64,000 bases of DNA from Thermococcus sp. 21S9 (GCF_012027635.1 NZ_SNUS01000001.1:1364001-1428000), one strand, 5' to 3'; counted from the first letter of the stretch, positions 26,270 through 35,026 are shown. A program made the numbers and translations. The notes: a model not told the origin generated them from the sequence alone.

Positions 26270-26419
26270 ATGGTAGTTGCCGTCTACCGCTGTGCCAAGT
26301 GCGGTAAGGAGGTCGAGCTCGACCTCGCCACGACCAGAGAGGTCCGCTGTCCCTACTGCGGAAGCAAGATACTCTACAAGCCCCGCCCGAGGGTCGCGAG
26401 AAGGGTTAAGGCCATCTGA
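26270..26419 (+). CDS. rpoP: DNA-directed RNA polymerase subunit P (Rpo12)
   Basis: 49 residues: MVVAVYRCAKCGKEVELDL, then a middle CPYCGSKIL, ending RVARRVKAI. The C-x2-C...C-x2-C zinc ribbon and basic C-terminus are those of Rpo12/RpoP, a subunit contacting Rpo3 in archaeal RNA polymerase. GAGGTGATTCCT precedes the ATG. It lies 24 bases after rpl37ae, the usual archaeal order. Confidence 0.96.
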   Translation: MVVAVYRCAKCGKEVELDLATTREVRCPYCGSKILYKPRPRVARRVKAI

Positions 26420-26469
26420 GCCTTTTCTTTCGAAAGGCTTTTATCAACAAGCCCCTACGAGTGATTGCC

Positions 26470-27105
26470 ATGATGCTGATAACGACTTCCCACAGACCGA
26501 CGAGGAGGACGAGAAGCTTCGGCCACGACCTGGAAAAGGTCTTTCCCAACTCGCTCTACCTGACCAGGGGAAAGAAGACCATCCAAGACCTTCTCATGGA
26601 GGCTTACGACAGGAACTACGAACGACTTCTGATAATCAACGTCTGGAAGGGCAACCCGCTCAAGATGACTTTCATCAAGGTTGACCCCGAGGATTGGGGC
26701 TACCTTGGCTACCTCTACCTCCACGGCATCAAGCTCCAGCGTGAAATCGGTTTTAGGGACATCAGGCCAATCCGCGAGGAGATGCCCTTCGTCGTAACCA
26801 CAGCCAAGCGCGTTGGAATAGACCATACGGCCTTCGCCCAGGCCTTCGCCGAGCTTACCGGCGGAAAATTTGTGCCGAGGGGTAACAAGAGCCTCCAGAC
26901 GATAGCGGACAAGAACAACACGGACGTAATCGGCGTAATCGAGAACTACCCGAGGGGAATGGCCGTAAACTTCTACCGCTTTGACGTTACAAAAGACAGG
27001 CCCGTTGGGCCGTTAATCCTCGTGAAAATCTGGATTATGGAGGACGGGCGGAGATGGGACTACAAGGAAGCCCTTCTGAGGAAGTCTGGCCAATCGAGGG
27101 AGTGA
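26470..27105 (+). CDS. Brix-domain rRNA-processing protein
   Basis: 211 residues. The start MMLITTSHRPTRRTRSFGHD and the sequence through YLHGIKLQREIGFRDIRP form the archaeal Brix domain, related to eukaryotic Imp4, used in ribosome assembly. The ATG at 26470 lies 30 bases after a GGCTTTTATC box and just after GAGTGAT; ATG 26473 is equally possible. Its 3' end overlaps pcc1 by 52 bases if pcc1 starts at its ATG. Confidence 0.92.
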   Translation: MMLITTSHRPTRRTRSFGHDLEKVFPNSLYLTRGKKTIQDLLMEAYDRNYERLLIINVWKGNPLKMTFIKVDPEDWGYLGYLYLHGIKLQREIGFRDIRPIREEMPFVVTTAKRVGIDHTAFAQAFAELTGGKFVPRGNKSLQTIADKNNTDVIGVIENYPRGMAVNFYRFDVTKDRPVGPLILVKIWIMEDGRRWDYKEALLRKSGQSRE

Positions 27106-27326
27106 TTGAGCTCGCCTTTCCCGACGAGGAAACGGCCAGGGTTGTCTATGAGAGCGTCCTCTACGAGCACAAGACCGTCCCTTACAGGCGGAGCAGGATT
27201 GATTTCCTTCTCGATGGGAGGAGAATAGTAATCCAATTTTTGGCTAAAGACAACTCGGCCTTACGGGGAACGCTGAACTCCTACCTCAGGTGGATTAAGG
27301 TCGCGATGGATTCTCTGGAAGTTTAA
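27054..27326 (+). CDS. pcc1: KEOPS complex subunit Pcc1
   Basis: About 90 residues from the ATG at 27054; the alternative GTG at 27102 gives 74 and cuts the overlap to 4 bases. The core IELAFPDEETARVVYESVLY and the C-terminal SALRGTLNSYLRWIKVAMD match Pcc1, the dimerising subunit of the KEOPS complex that makes N6-threonylcarbamoyl-adenosine in tRNA. P. furiosus Pcc1 is about 82 residues, between the two options, so the start is uncertain. Confidence 0.9.
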   Translation: MGLQGSPSEEVWPIEGVIELAFPDEETARVVYESVLYEHKTVPYRRSRIDFLLDGRRIVIQFLAKDNSALRGTLNSYLRWIKVAMDSLEV

Positions 27327-27377
27327 TCCATATAATTGCCTCCCGTACCTCTCAACTGCGAGATGGAGATGGGGAGA

Positions 27378-27782
27378 ATGAGGCTTCGCGGTATCTCCAC
27401 TCCCCTCTTTGCACTGTCCATTTATTTCGCCTACTTGCTCATAATATTCGCGCTTATCAAGTTGCCCCTCTCCGGTGATGAACCGAATCTGCTCTTTGAC
27501 CTCTTGCCCATCGCGATTGGCCTTTCAATGCCGGCAGTGGCCTCGCCTCTCTTCCTCCGCAAAACAAACGTCCAGTCCGGGCTTTTTCTCGTAACCTCAA
27601 CGGCTACCGTAACACTCGCGTCAGTGGTTACCTACGCAATTATCAGGGGTAACTGCACCCCGAGGTGCGACGATGACGTCGTGTGGTTCTTCCTCGCCGG
27701 GCTCGTCGTCGTGGGCTTCGCGATTGGCACCGTCCTCTACCAGCTGGCCGGAAAGTTGAGCTCCCCAACCTCGTCCCAGTGA
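27378..27782 (+). CDS. Hypothetical four-helix membrane protein
   Basis: 134 residues with four hydrophobic segments (about 8-28, 38-58, 68-86 and 102-122) and a short loop containing C-x3-C (NCTPRCDDDV). I do not recognise it. It interrupts the conserved ribosome/KEOPS/prefoldin cluster, so it may be a lineage-specific insertion. Possible starts are ATG 27363, 27369 and 27378; the last has the GGGGAGA ribosome site. A CATATAATT box at 27329-27337 is its probable promoter. Confidence 0.65.
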   Translation: MRLRGISTPLFALSIYFAYLLIIFALIKLPLSGDEPNLLFDLLPIAIGLSMPAVASPLFLRKTNVQSGLFLVTSTATVTLASVVTYAIIRGNCTPRCDDDVVWFFLAGLVVVGFAIGTVLYQLAGKLSSPTSSQ

Positions 27783-27800
27783 GTTTGAGCCCTACCTAAA

Positions 27801-27810
27801 CTATTTAAAG
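27801..27810 (+). promoter_or_regulatory. TATA box of pfdB
   Basis: CTATTTAAAG lies 47 bases before the pfdB ATG, with GGAGGTG in the leader. Confidence 0.6.
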
Positions 27811-27856
27811 CCCCGCCCTTATTCTAACCCGGCATCACGATTACGGAGGTGTTGTC

Positions 27857-28207
27857 ATGCAGGGTATCCCGCCACAGGTTCAGTCTATGCTGGCCCAGCT
27901 TGAGAGCTACCAGCAGCAGCTTCAGCTTCTCGTCCAGCAGAAGCAGAAGGTCCAGCTCGAACTCAACGAGGCCAAGAAGGCCCTTGAGGAGATTGAAAAG
28001 CTCCCTGACGACGCGGTCGTCTACAAGACCGTTGGAACGCTCATCGTCAAGACCGACAAGGCCAAGGCCGTAGAGGAGCTCAAGGAGAAGGTCGAAACCC
28101 TTGAAGTCCGCCTCAGTGCCCTTGAGAGGCAGGAGAAGAAGCTCAACGAGAAGCTCAAAGAGCTTACAGCCAAGATACAGAGCTCGCTCCGCCCGACGGC
28201 GGGCTGA
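27857..28207 (+). CDS. pfdB: Prefoldin subunit beta
   Basis: 116 residues. Two long coiled-coil helices (QQQLQLLVQQKQKVQLELNE and EELKEKVETLEVRLSALERQ) flank a beta-hairpin (VYKTVGTLIVKTDK). That is the prefoldin beta design; four beta and two alpha subunits make the hexameric holdase that passes unfolded proteins to the thermosome. GGAGGTG precedes the ATG. DUF3194 follows, as in related genomes. Confidence 0.96.
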   Translation: MQGIPPQVQSMLAQLESYQQQLQLLVQQKQKVQLELNEAKKALEEIEKLPDDAVVYKTVGTLIVKTDKAKAVEELKEKVETLEVRLSALERQEKKLNEKLKELTAKIQSSLRPTAG

Positions 28208-28233
28208 TTTCCTTTTCTCCCCCGGTGATGGGC

Positions 28234-28554
28234 ATGGGGCGGAGGGGCGTTATTAACATTGGTCTTCCAGAGCTGAGCGAAGAACAGCTCATCGAAATAG
28301 GAGAGCTGGCCCAGAGGGTCATAATAAAGCACGTCTTCGACGCCCTCAACAGGAGCGACGTCAAGGACATTGAGGTGACCACGAGGATAAACCGGGAAGA
28401 AACGCTCAACCTCGAAATCGAGGTCTACCTCGAAGTGCCTGTCTTCGTCAAGGTGGACGTCGAGAGGCTGATTGACGAGGCCCTCGAGAAGGCCTACGAC
28501 GCTGTGGAGAGAAAGCTGAGGGAGATTGCTAATGAAGGGAAAGCTCAAGCTTAG
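28234..28554 (+). CDS. DUF3194 family protein
   Basis: 106 residues. LPELSEEQLIEIGELAQRVI, VTTRINREETLNLEIEVYLE and DVERLIDEALEKAYDAVERK match the archaeal DUF3194 family, found beside prefoldin beta. The function is unknown. The ATG at 28234 follows GGTGATGGGC; ATG 28228 is possible. The end overlaps the DHH gene by 23 bases. Confidence 0.85.
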   Translation: MGRRGVINIGLPELSEEQLIEIGELAQRVIIKHVFDALNRSDVKDIEVTTRINREETLNLEIEVYLEVPVFVKVDVERLIDEALEKAYDAVERKLREIANEGKAQA

Positions 28555-29515
28555 GCGCTTTCTCGAGCGCTCGCGGGATAAATCTTACCTCCTCCTCTGC
28601 CACCACAACGCCGACCCCGATTCCCTTGGCTCGGCGATAGCCTTCGCCCGCTATCTCAAGTTTATCGGCGTTGAGAGGGTCAGGATAGGCGTTGCCCAGA
28701 GTGTTTCCTCCTACGCGAAAAGGCTTTTGACGCTCTCGCCCGTCCCCGTTGAGAAAAACCCGGCCGTTGAGGAAGACGTCGTCGTAATCTTCGACACCTC
28801 CTCCCTCGAACAGCTCGAACCGATTGAGATTCCGAAGGGGAAGACGGTAATCCTGATTGACCATCACGTCGAGAAGGAGAGACCGATTAAGGCCGACATA
28901 GCGGTTGTTGACTCCTCAAGGACATCAACCGCCGAAATCGTGTGGGAGCTGTTCAAGTACCTCGGCTTTGCCGACGAGGAAAGCGCGAGGGCTCTCTTGG
29001 CGGGAATCGTTACCGACACGGCCAACTTCCGCTTCGCGAACGCGAAGACCTTCAAAGCGGTGAGCGAGATACTGGAGAGGTTTCCGCTCCAGATGGGGGA
29101 GGTATTTTCCCTCGTTGCCCCTGCCAGCGACGAAAACACCGACAACGCCCGGAGGATGGCCGTCCTAAAGGCCTGCCAGAGGCTCGAAATCAGGAAGTTC
29201 AGGAAGTACATCATCGCCGTCTCAAAGGTCTCGGCATACGAATCCTACGCCTGCAAGGTCTTCCTCCAGCTTGGGGCCGACATAGCGATAGTCGGAAGCG
29301 AGAAGAAGGGCGTTAGGATTTCTGCAAGGGCCAAAGAGAGCCTCGTGAAGAAGGGCCTCCACCTCGGGAAAATCATGGAGAAGGTCGGGCCCGTCATTGA
29401 AGGCTCTGGCGGTGGCCACGCCGGGGCCGCAGGGGCAAACGGAAGGGCCAACCTTGATAAGGCCATAAAGCTAATCCTCAAGGAGATTGAGAATTTCCTC
29501 AGGGAGAACGGGTGA
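28532..29515 (+). CDS. DHH-family phosphoesterase
   Basis: 327 residues with DHH domain motifs: LCHHNADPDSLGSA (motif I), IFDTSS, IDHHVE (DHH motif III) and a C-terminal DHHA1 domain with SGGGHAGAAGA. Relatives are NrnA-type nano-RNases and RecJ-like exonucleases that use two Mn ions. In archaea this gene follows DUF3194 and is unlike the GINS-associated RecJ. It probably degrades short RNA or pAp-like nucleotides; the substrate is an inference. Confidence 0.88.
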   Translation: MKGKLKLRRFLERSRDKSYLLLCHHNADPDSLGSAIAFARYLKFIGVERVRIGVAQSVSSYAKRLLTLSPVPVEKNPAVEEDVVVIFDTSSLEQLEPIEIPKGKTVILIDHHVEKERPIKADIAVVDSSRTSTAEIVWELFKYLGFADEESARALLAGIVTDTANFRFANAKTFKAVSEILERFPLQMGEVFSLVAPASDENTDNARRMAVLKACQRLEIRKFRKYIIAVSKVSAYESYACKVFLQLGADIAIVGSEKKGVRISARAKESLVKKGLHLGKIMEKVGPVIEGSGGGHAGAAGANGRANLDKAIKLILKEIENFLRENG

Positions 29516-29520
29516 TTGAG

Positions 29521-29847
29521 ATGGCGAAGTGCCCGCTGTGCGGAAAGCCCCTCGACTGGGGGGAGCTGATTGAGCAGATGCTCAGCCTTGAGAACGCCAA
29601 GGAGATGCTGAAGGACCGCGAAAAGTTTATCGAGGCCGTCGAGGAGTTCGCCTTCAAGTGTCCCCACTGCGGTGAGGAGTTCTACGGCAAGTACCTGCCG
29701 AGGGAAGAAGCCGAGAAGGTCTTCGAGCTCCTCAACGAGTTTAAGGGTTCGATAGACTGGGAGAACAAGCGCGTCCGCCTCAGGCTGAACAGCCTCTTAG
29801 CTCTGGACAAGATGCTCGAGAACTGGGACAGGAAGATGAAGGGGTAA
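29521..29847 (+). CDS. Zinc-ribbon protein of unknown function
   Basis: 108 residues. C-x2-C near the start (KCPLCGKPLDWGEL) and C-x2-C in the middle (FKCPHCGEEFYGKYL) could form one zinc ribbon; the rest is helical. No family name is known to me. GGTGATTGAG precedes the ATG at 29521, which lies 5 bases after the DHH stop, so they are co-translated. Confidence 0.75.
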   Translation: MAKCPLCGKPLDWGELIEQMLSLENAKEMLKDREKFIEAVEEFAFKCPHCGEEFYGKYLPREEAEKVFELLNEFKGSIDWENKRVRLRLNSLLALDKMLENWDRKMKG

Positions 29848-29882
29848 CCCTTTTTAGGTTTTGGCACTATTTTAATCGTCCG

Positions 29883-31004
29883 GTGGTTTCTGTGGAATCG
29901 GTGAAGGAGAGGCTCAACGCCGGTGACTTCAAGGGCGCCCTTGAGCGGGCGAGGTCCTTAGACGACCCTCTGCAGAGGATTTTAGCGCTCAGCCTGGTCA
30001 TGACAGAGTTCCCGCGCGAGGAGGTTCTCTCCGAGATGCTTGAAGCGGTTGAGAAGGTCATCGGCACCTACGAGAGGGCGATAGCATATTCGCTCGTCGG
30101 CAGAGCTTTTTACATCCTCGACCGCGAGAAGGGTGGTTCCTTCTACTTCGAGCGGGCGGTGAGCCTTGCGAAGTCCCTCCCATCGCCGAGGCTCAGGGGC
30201 GAGGCTTTGGCGGGAATCGCGAGGAACCTCGTTTTGGCTGACAGGTACGGCGATGCCTACATACTCTTCAGCGAGGCAGTTGATGAAATCCAGCGCGCGA
30301 GGGGGTTGAGTTCAAGGGCCCTTGAAACGCTCCGCCGGGTCGCGAGGCTCATCGAGAAGAGCGCCGATGAGATTCCCAACGAGAAGGCTCTGGCCTTTTA
30401 CCGACTCGCCCGCGACATCTACGACTCCCTCTTCTTCAAGCTCCAGGCCAAACACCTCTCAGACAAGATTGCGCTCATCGAAGACGTTCTCAAGCATGGC
30501 AGGGCCGTTGTCACCGAGCTGATAGAGAAAGGCGACGTCGAGAGGGCCATCGAGGTGATGCGCTTCCTCCCGCTGGAGGACAGGGCAGTTGAGATGCTCC
30601 ACCTGAGCTACTGGCTCTTCCTCCACGAGAGGCCCTACCTTGCGAGAAAGGTCTTCAACGATGCCCTCGACCTGATTCTCGTCGGAAAGTTCCAGCCGAG
30701 GGACGGCGAGATTCTCTCGATAGCCAGGAAGATGCTCAAAATCGGCCGTCTCGAGGAGCCCCTAATCCTGGCCGGCGTCATCAGGGACGTGGGGCTGTCA
30801 TCGGAACTCCTCGGCGAAGTTGCACTCGCCTACTCCCGGAAGGACCCGGCGAGGGCGCGCTCGATAGCCGAGGGGATAAGGGACGAAAGCGTTAAGAGAC
30901 GGGTTTTGAATGCCCTCGAGGGTGGTGAAGATGTGGGACACGAGCAAGGACTACCGCTTACTGGTGGCGGAGAAGGCGATAGAGCTCTTCCTGAAGACGG
31001 TTGA
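29883..31004 (+). CDS. Helical-repeat (TPR-like) protein
   Basis: 373 residues, almost entirely helical, with repeated 34-40 residue units typical of TPR/HEAT-like scaffolds ([60 protein letters not shown]). No enzyme motif. The start is GTG; GTG codons at 29892 and 29901 are alternatives. The last 74 bases overlap the tRNA-binding protein gene in another frame, giving a Gly-rich tail ending [12 protein letters not shown]. Confidence 0.7.
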   Translation: MVSVESVKERLNAGDFKGALERARSLDDPLQRILALSLVMTEFPREEVLSEMLEAVEKVIGTYERAIAYSLVGRAFYILDREKGGSFYFERAVSLAKSLPSPRLRGEALAGIARNLVLADRYGDAYILFSEAVDEIQRARGLSSRALETLRRVARLIEKSADEIPNEKALAFYRLARDIYDSLFFKLQAKHLSDKIALIEDVLKHGRAVVTELIEKGDVERAIEVMRFLPLEDRAVEMLHLSYWLFLHERPYLARKVFNDALDLILVGKFQPRDGEILSIARKMLKIGRLEEPLILAGVIRDVGLSSELLGEVALAYSRKDPARARSIAEGIRDESVKRRVLNALEGGEDVGHEQGLPLTGGGEGDRALPEDG

Positions 31005-31656
31005 AGGGGCGAAGTTCAAGGGTCACTGGGACAAGAAGAAGGCGATAAAGCTCGGCAAGGAGATGCTTCCCGAGATACAGGCGATGCGCTACAGCTACAT
31101 AGAGCCGAACGAGCTAATCGAGACCCCCCAGATGAAGGCCCTGAAGGAGAAGGCCCTCGGAATAATCGAGGCCCTTGGCGGAGAGGACTGGCACCACAAG
31201 TTCATAAGCAACGCCTCAAAGGACGAGCGCGAGAAGGTTGAGGAACAGGTTGCTAAGATTCGCTTCTTCCTGAACACGATACTCGGCCTCGACAGGCGCC
31301 TCGCCCTCGGCAAGATAAACGACCCGGTTATAGCGGTCGACATCAAGGTCAGCGAGGTGATGAGCGTCGCCAAGCACCCCAACGCCGACAGGCTTTTGGT
31401 TACGAACGTCAACATCGGCGACAGGGCAATAACGGTCGTCACCAACGACTTAACGGTTAAGGAAGGAAACCGCGTGGCGGTCGCGTTGCTCCCGCCGGCC
31501 AACTTCAGGGGAATAGTTAGTGAGGGCATGTTCCTCGGCGCTGGAGAGGGCGTTCTCAAGGACGTCAAGGGCGAAATCGGCGGTCTGCCGAAGGGTATCC
31601 CCTTGGAGGCGCTCAACGAGACGAGGAACATGGTTGAGGCGTTTTTGAAGGGGTAA
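30931..31656 (+). CDS. tRNA-binding-domain protein
   Basis: 241 residues. The N-terminal half is helical; residues 130-241 form an OB-fold tRNA-binding domain like the MetRS beta C-terminus ([60 protein letters not shown]). It probably assists aminoacylation or binds structured tRNA. The ATG at 30931 follows GGTGGTGAAG. It overlaps the preceding gene by 74 bases, an unusually long overlap. Confidence 0.85.
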   Translation: MWDTSKDYRLLVAEKAIELFLKTVEGAKFKGHWDKKKAIKLGKEMLPEIQAMRYSYIEPNELIETPQMKALKEKALGIIEALGGEDWHHKFISNASKDEREKVEEQVAKIRFFLNTILGLDRRLALGKINDPVIAVDIKVSEVMSVAKHPNADRLLVTNVNIGDRAITVVTNDLTVKEGNRVAVALLPPANFRGIVSEGMFLGAGEGVLKDVKGEIGGLPKGIPLEALNETRNMVEAFLKG

Positions 31657-31749
31657 ACTCCTTTCCTTTCACCTTTCCAGACTGAAAAACAGCAGGTTTG
31701 TGTTAATGTCAGTTCGTCATAGTCATGCAAAAATAAAAGGTATTGGGGC

Positions 31750-33609
31750 TCACTCCATGCCCATTCTCTTCTTCACAACTTCCAAAGCCCGCTCCGCGTC
31801 TTCCTTGAACTCAGGATAGCCGAGCTCCTCCATCGTCTCCGGCAACGGAACGCCGAGCTCCTCGTGCCAGCCCCTAAGCCTGTAGAACTCTCTCCTCGCC
31901 TCAAGGAAGTCGTTGTAGTCGATGAAGGCCTTGTTGCCCTTGGCCGGCCCGTCCGGCTCCGGCTCCCACCAGCGCGGGGGAATCGTATCGTCGAGCGGAG
32001 GCGTCACCCAGTCGAGGGCGTCGTGGATTCTGGCTATGCTCTCTACCGCCTGAGCTACCTTCCTGAGCCTTTCGACCGTCCACTCCTCCCCGGTTGCGAG
32101 CGAGTAGAACTTGGCAAGGTCCTCCATCTTGTAGGACACGAACTTGCACGTTCCGAGCATGTCGGTGATGTAGCTCTCGTCCCTGCCCTCTATGAGCGAA
32201 GGCACGAGTTCCTTCGCCGGCCCCTGGTTCGGTAGCTGATGCGGTCTCGGCCAGCCCCTCAGGTGAGACGCCCCAACGTCGGCGGTGGCGTAGCTGAGCG
32301 CGTAGGTTCTCCTTCCGCGCGGGTCCCAGGCTGGACTTTCCATGCCCTTCACGTGCACCGCGAACTCGCAACCCCTACCGAGCCTCTCGCAGGCCCTCTT
32401 TACGCCATCGGCAAGAATCGCTCCGATGCCCTTCCTCTCGGCTATCAGCTTGATGAGCTTTTCCTCGGCTTCCTCGTCGCCGAAGCCCTTGACAGGGAAG
32501 CCTATCTCTTCCTCGCTTATGAGACCCCTCTCGACCAGCTCGAAGAACCAGCCTATCGTCGCTCCCGTCGCTATGCTGTCGAGGCCGAGGTTGTTGACGA
32601 GCCAGTTGAAGTAGGCCACCGCTGGAAAGTTGAACACTCCGGTCGCCGCTCCAAGCATTGCGATGCTCTCGTACTCGGGCTTTACGCGGATTTTCCTGCC
32701 CTTGTATTCGACCTCTACATACCTGGCGCACTTAATCGGACAGCTCTTGCCGTGGACGAACCACTCCGGCTCCACCTCGTACTTCTTGACCTCGTCCCCG
32801 CTCAGCCTCTCCGCCAGCTCCTCCGGAATGTATGGCCTTGAGAAGTTGTAGGCCGGGCTCATTCCGAGCGAGGCGGAACTCCTAACTCCGTCGCTCGTCC
32901 CGTAGTTCCTCAGGTGCTCGTACTTCGGGTCGGTCGCAAAGTGCTCGTAGAACTCCTGCCACAGTTTCTGGAACTCCTCAGGGCTGGCAACCGGTGGCTT
33001 CTCCCCGGGCTCAACTACAACGGCTTTAACCTTCTTGCTCCCGAGGACTGCTCCGAGACCGCCCCTTCCGCTCGCGCGCTCGGTGTCGTAAATCACGTTG
33101 GCAATCCTGCTGAGCCTCTCGCCGGCCGGGCCAATCATCGCCATGCTGGCCTTCGGGTGCTCCTTCCAGAGTTCTTTGGCAACCTCATAGTTGCCCTTGC
33201 CCCAGAGGTGCTTTGCATCCCTGATTTCGACTTCTCCATCGTGGACGTACAGGTAAACTGGCTCTTCCGCCTTCCCCTCGATGATTATCGCATCGAAGTG
33301 TCCCTTGAGCTTGGGTCCGAAGGCGTCTCCACCGCTTGAATCGCTGATTAGTCTCGTCTCGGGGCTCTTGCTAACGGCTATGACCTTGCTCGAACCCGGA
33401 ATCAGGCCGGTTAATCCACCGGTGGCGAAGACGAACTTGTTGGCCGGGCTGAGCGGGTCGGTTCCCGGCGGAACCTCCCGGTAAATCAGGTAGTAGCCGA
33501 GGCCCTTTCCGCCGACGAACTTCCTTATCATCTCGTCGGGCAGTTCCTCGTAGGTGACCTTTCCCTCGGTCAGGTTCACCCTCGCTATCCGGTTCTTGTA
33601 TCCGTACAT
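31750..33609 (-). CDS. Tungsten-containing aldehyde ferredoxin oxidoreductase family, WOR4-like
   Basis: 619 residues of the AOR family, which oxidises aldehydes to acids with ferredoxin using a bis-pyranopterin tungsten site. Family features: N-terminal FVGGKGLGYYLIYREVPPGT and the RASGRGGLGAVLGSKKVKAV pterin loop. Of the cluster ligands equivalent to AOR C288, C291, C295 and C494, three are present (C290, C294, C488), but the first is Gly287 in VHGKSCPIKCA. That suggests a 3Fe-4S cluster or another ligand, as reported for P. furiosus WOR4. The ATG at 33609 follows a strong GGAGGTG and shares its A with the stop of the aldo/keto reductase. Confidence 0.88.
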   Translation of the reverse strand: MYGYKNRIARVNLTEGKVTYEELPDEMIRKFVGGKGLGYYLIYREVPPGTDPLSPANKFVFATGGLTGLIPGSSKVIAVSKSPETRLISDSSGGDAFGPKLKGHFDAIIIEGKAEEPVYLYVHDGEVEIRDAKHLWGKGNYEVAKELWKEHPKASMAMIGPAGERLSRIANVIYDTERASGRGGLGAVLGSKKVKAVVVEPGEKPPVASPEEFQKLWQEFYEHFATDPKYEHLRNYGTSDGVRSSASLGMSPAYNFSRPYIPEELAERLSGDEVKKYEVEPEWFVHGKSCPIKCARYVEVEYKGRKIRVKPEYESIAMLGAATGVFNFPAVAYFNWLVNNLGLDSIATGATIGWFFELVERGLISEEEIGFPVKGFGDEEAEEKLIKLIAERKGIGAILADGVKRACERLGRGCEFAVHVKGMESPAWDPRGRRTYALSYATADVGASHLRGWPRPHQLPNQGPAKELVPSLIEGRDESYITDMLGTCKFVSYKMEDLAKFYSLATGEEWTVERLRKVAQAVESIARIHDALDWVTPPLDDTIPPRWWEPEPDGPAKGNKAFIDYNDFLEARREFYRLRGWHEELGVPLPETMEELGYPEFKEDAERALEVVKKRMGME

Positions 33610-34436
33610 CAAACACACCTCCTAGCTTTCTCCCTATCCTCCACACTCAACCTCCAGCCCATAGCGCCGGCATTCTCTTCCACGTGTTCCTTCCTGCCGG
33701 CCTTGGGAATTGCTATAACGTTCTCCTCCCAGATGAGGTAGTTGAGCGCGACCTGGGCCGATGTTTTTCCGTATTTTCTCCCAATCTCGGCCAGGCACGG
33801 GTTCCTCGCGAGGAAACCCTTCTCCAGCGGGGTGTAGGCTATCAGCGCAATCTTTTCCTTCTTCGTGTAGTCGAGCAGACCGCTCGTTTCGGGCCAGCGG
33901 TCGCGGAGCGAATACTTCACCTCGTTGGCAACGATTTCGTACTTCCTCATCGCCTCCTGAGAACGTTTCAAAAGCTCCAAGTCAAAGTTGCTGACGCCGA
34001 TGTATCTTATGACCCCCTCATCAACCAGCTCCTCAAGGGCGTGGAGGGTCTCTTCTATCTTCCGCCACTCGGTTCCGGGCCAGTGGAGGAGGTGCAGGTC
34101 AATGTAGGTGCCCAGTCTTTTCGCGCTCGCCCTTACCGCTTTCTTCGCCCTCTCGTAGCCGAAGTTCGTGGGCCAGACCTTGCTGATGATGAAGAGCTCG
34201 TCTCTGTCAAAGCCCTTAATTGCCTTGCCTACGAGCTCCTCCGAGTGGCCGGCACCGTAGAACTCGGCGGTGTCTATGAGGTTAATCCCGAGTTCGAGGC
34301 CGTATCGGAGAACCTCAACGCTCTCCTCGTCCCGGGAGTAGTCGGGGCTCTCGTAGCCACCTATTCCCCAGGTGCCGAGGCCTATGGCGGTTACCCTGTC
34401 AGAGCCGATGACCTTAGGGTCTCGAAGGGCACCCAC
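33609..34436 (-). CDS. Aldo/keto reductase
   Basis: 275 residues. The AKR catalytic tetrad is visible: D in LIDTAEFYGAG (Asp and Tyr), Lys in IISKVWPTNFG and His in DLHLLHWPG. The C-terminal NADPH-binding segment is VIAIPKAGRKEHVEENAGA. It reduces aldehydes or ketones with NADPH; the substrate is unknown. The GTG start at 34436 is supported by GGTGATAGC. TGATG overlap with the downstream oxidoreductase means the two are made together and probably act on one aldehyde pool. A TATA-like CCTTTTAAGG lies at 34469-34478. Confidence 0.92.
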   Translation of the reverse strand: MGALRDPKVIGSDRVTAIGLGTWGIGGYESPDYSRDEESVEVLRYGLELGINLIDTAEFYGAGHSEELVGKAIKGFDRDELFIISKVWPTNFGYERAKKAVRASAKRLGTYIDLHLLHWPGTEWRKIEETLHALEELVDEGVIRYIGVSNFDLELLKRSQEAMRKYEIVANEVKYSLRDRWPETSGLLDYTKKEKIALIAYTPLEKGFLARNPCLAEIGRKYGKTSAQVALNYLIWEENVIAIPKAGRKEHVEENAGAMGWRLSVEDREKARRCV

Positions 34437-34520
34437 GCTATCACCTAATAAAATAGAAGCGTTTAACCCCTTTTAAGGTTTCCGTTTGAACGCTAAAATC
34501 TATGTCATAAAGTTGTGGAA

Positions 34521-34709
34521 TCAAACCTCTTCGAGCTTCTTCCGGACTTCCTCGGTGTTCCTCCTGGTTTCCTCAAGGGCGTTCTTCAGCTTCTCCAGCT
34601 CGACCTTGAACTCGTTCAGGGTCTTGTTTACCTGGTAGAACGCGAATATGAGCACGACGAGTATAATCAGACCGAGGATTATGCTTATCCATCCGCTTGG
34701 GGTCGACAT
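34521..34709 (-). CDS. Small membrane protein with coiled coil
   Basis: 62 residues. One transmembrane helix (WISIILGLIILVVLIFAFYQ) is followed by a charged coiled coil (LNEFKVELEKLKNALEETRR). GGAGGTGAGC precedes the ATG at 34709. An in-frame ATG at 34736 overlaps the ArsR stop (ATGA) and could instead be used through coupling. It is last in the DUF2202 gene run. The function is unknown. Confidence 0.75.
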   Translation of the reverse strand: MSTPSGWISIILGLIILVVLIFAFYQVNKTLNEFKVELEKLKNALEETRRNTEEVRKKLEEV

Positions 34710-34732
34710 ATGCTCACCTCCCCAGGGCATTT

Positions 34733-35026
34733 TCATCCCTCCAGGTTCTTTACCACGTCGTTGTCTATGACGAGCTTGAAGGGCCTGGCCCGGTAGTACT
34801 TCTTGGCCCTCGGGTCATCTGGCTCAAGGCGGAGCTCGCTCTCGACGAGTCCTGCCTTCTCAAGCTTTTTGAGGTGGAGATACAGGAGTTGCCTCGATAT
34901 TCCAAGGGTTTTGGCGAGCTCGTAAACGTACCACTCTTTTTCACAGAGTAGCTTGAGTATCTTAACCCTGACTGGGTTGGAGAGTGCATCGCATACCTTT
35001 GCCAGCTCCTCGACGCTCTGGACCAT
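34733..35026 (-). CDS. ArsR-type winged-helix regulator
   Basis: 97 residues. LSNPVRVKILKLLCEKEWYV and GISRQLLYLHLKKLEKAGLV form the ArsR-type winged helix; the C-terminus carries RAKKYYRARPFKLVIDNDVV. Two cysteines (near residues 13 and 29) are not in the classic ELCVCDL metal-sensing arrangement. It lies fifth in the minus-strand DUF2202 run and is the obvious candidate to bind the inverted repeat at 37521-37538, but this is an inference. The ATG at 35026 starts MVQSVEELAKVC. Confidence 0.88.
   Translation of the reverse strand: MVQSVEELAKVCDALSNPVRVKILKLLCEKEWYVYELAKTLGISRQLLYLHLKKLEKAGLVESELRLEPDDPRAKKYYRARPFKLVIDNDVVKNLEG

Noticed and set aside
26277-26684. A 135-residue plus-strand frame across rpoP and the Brix gene
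   Set aside because: It is out of frame with rpoP, which has perfect zinc-ribbon motifs, and with the Brix gene; the protein is Ser/Arg/Pro-rich shadow sequence.
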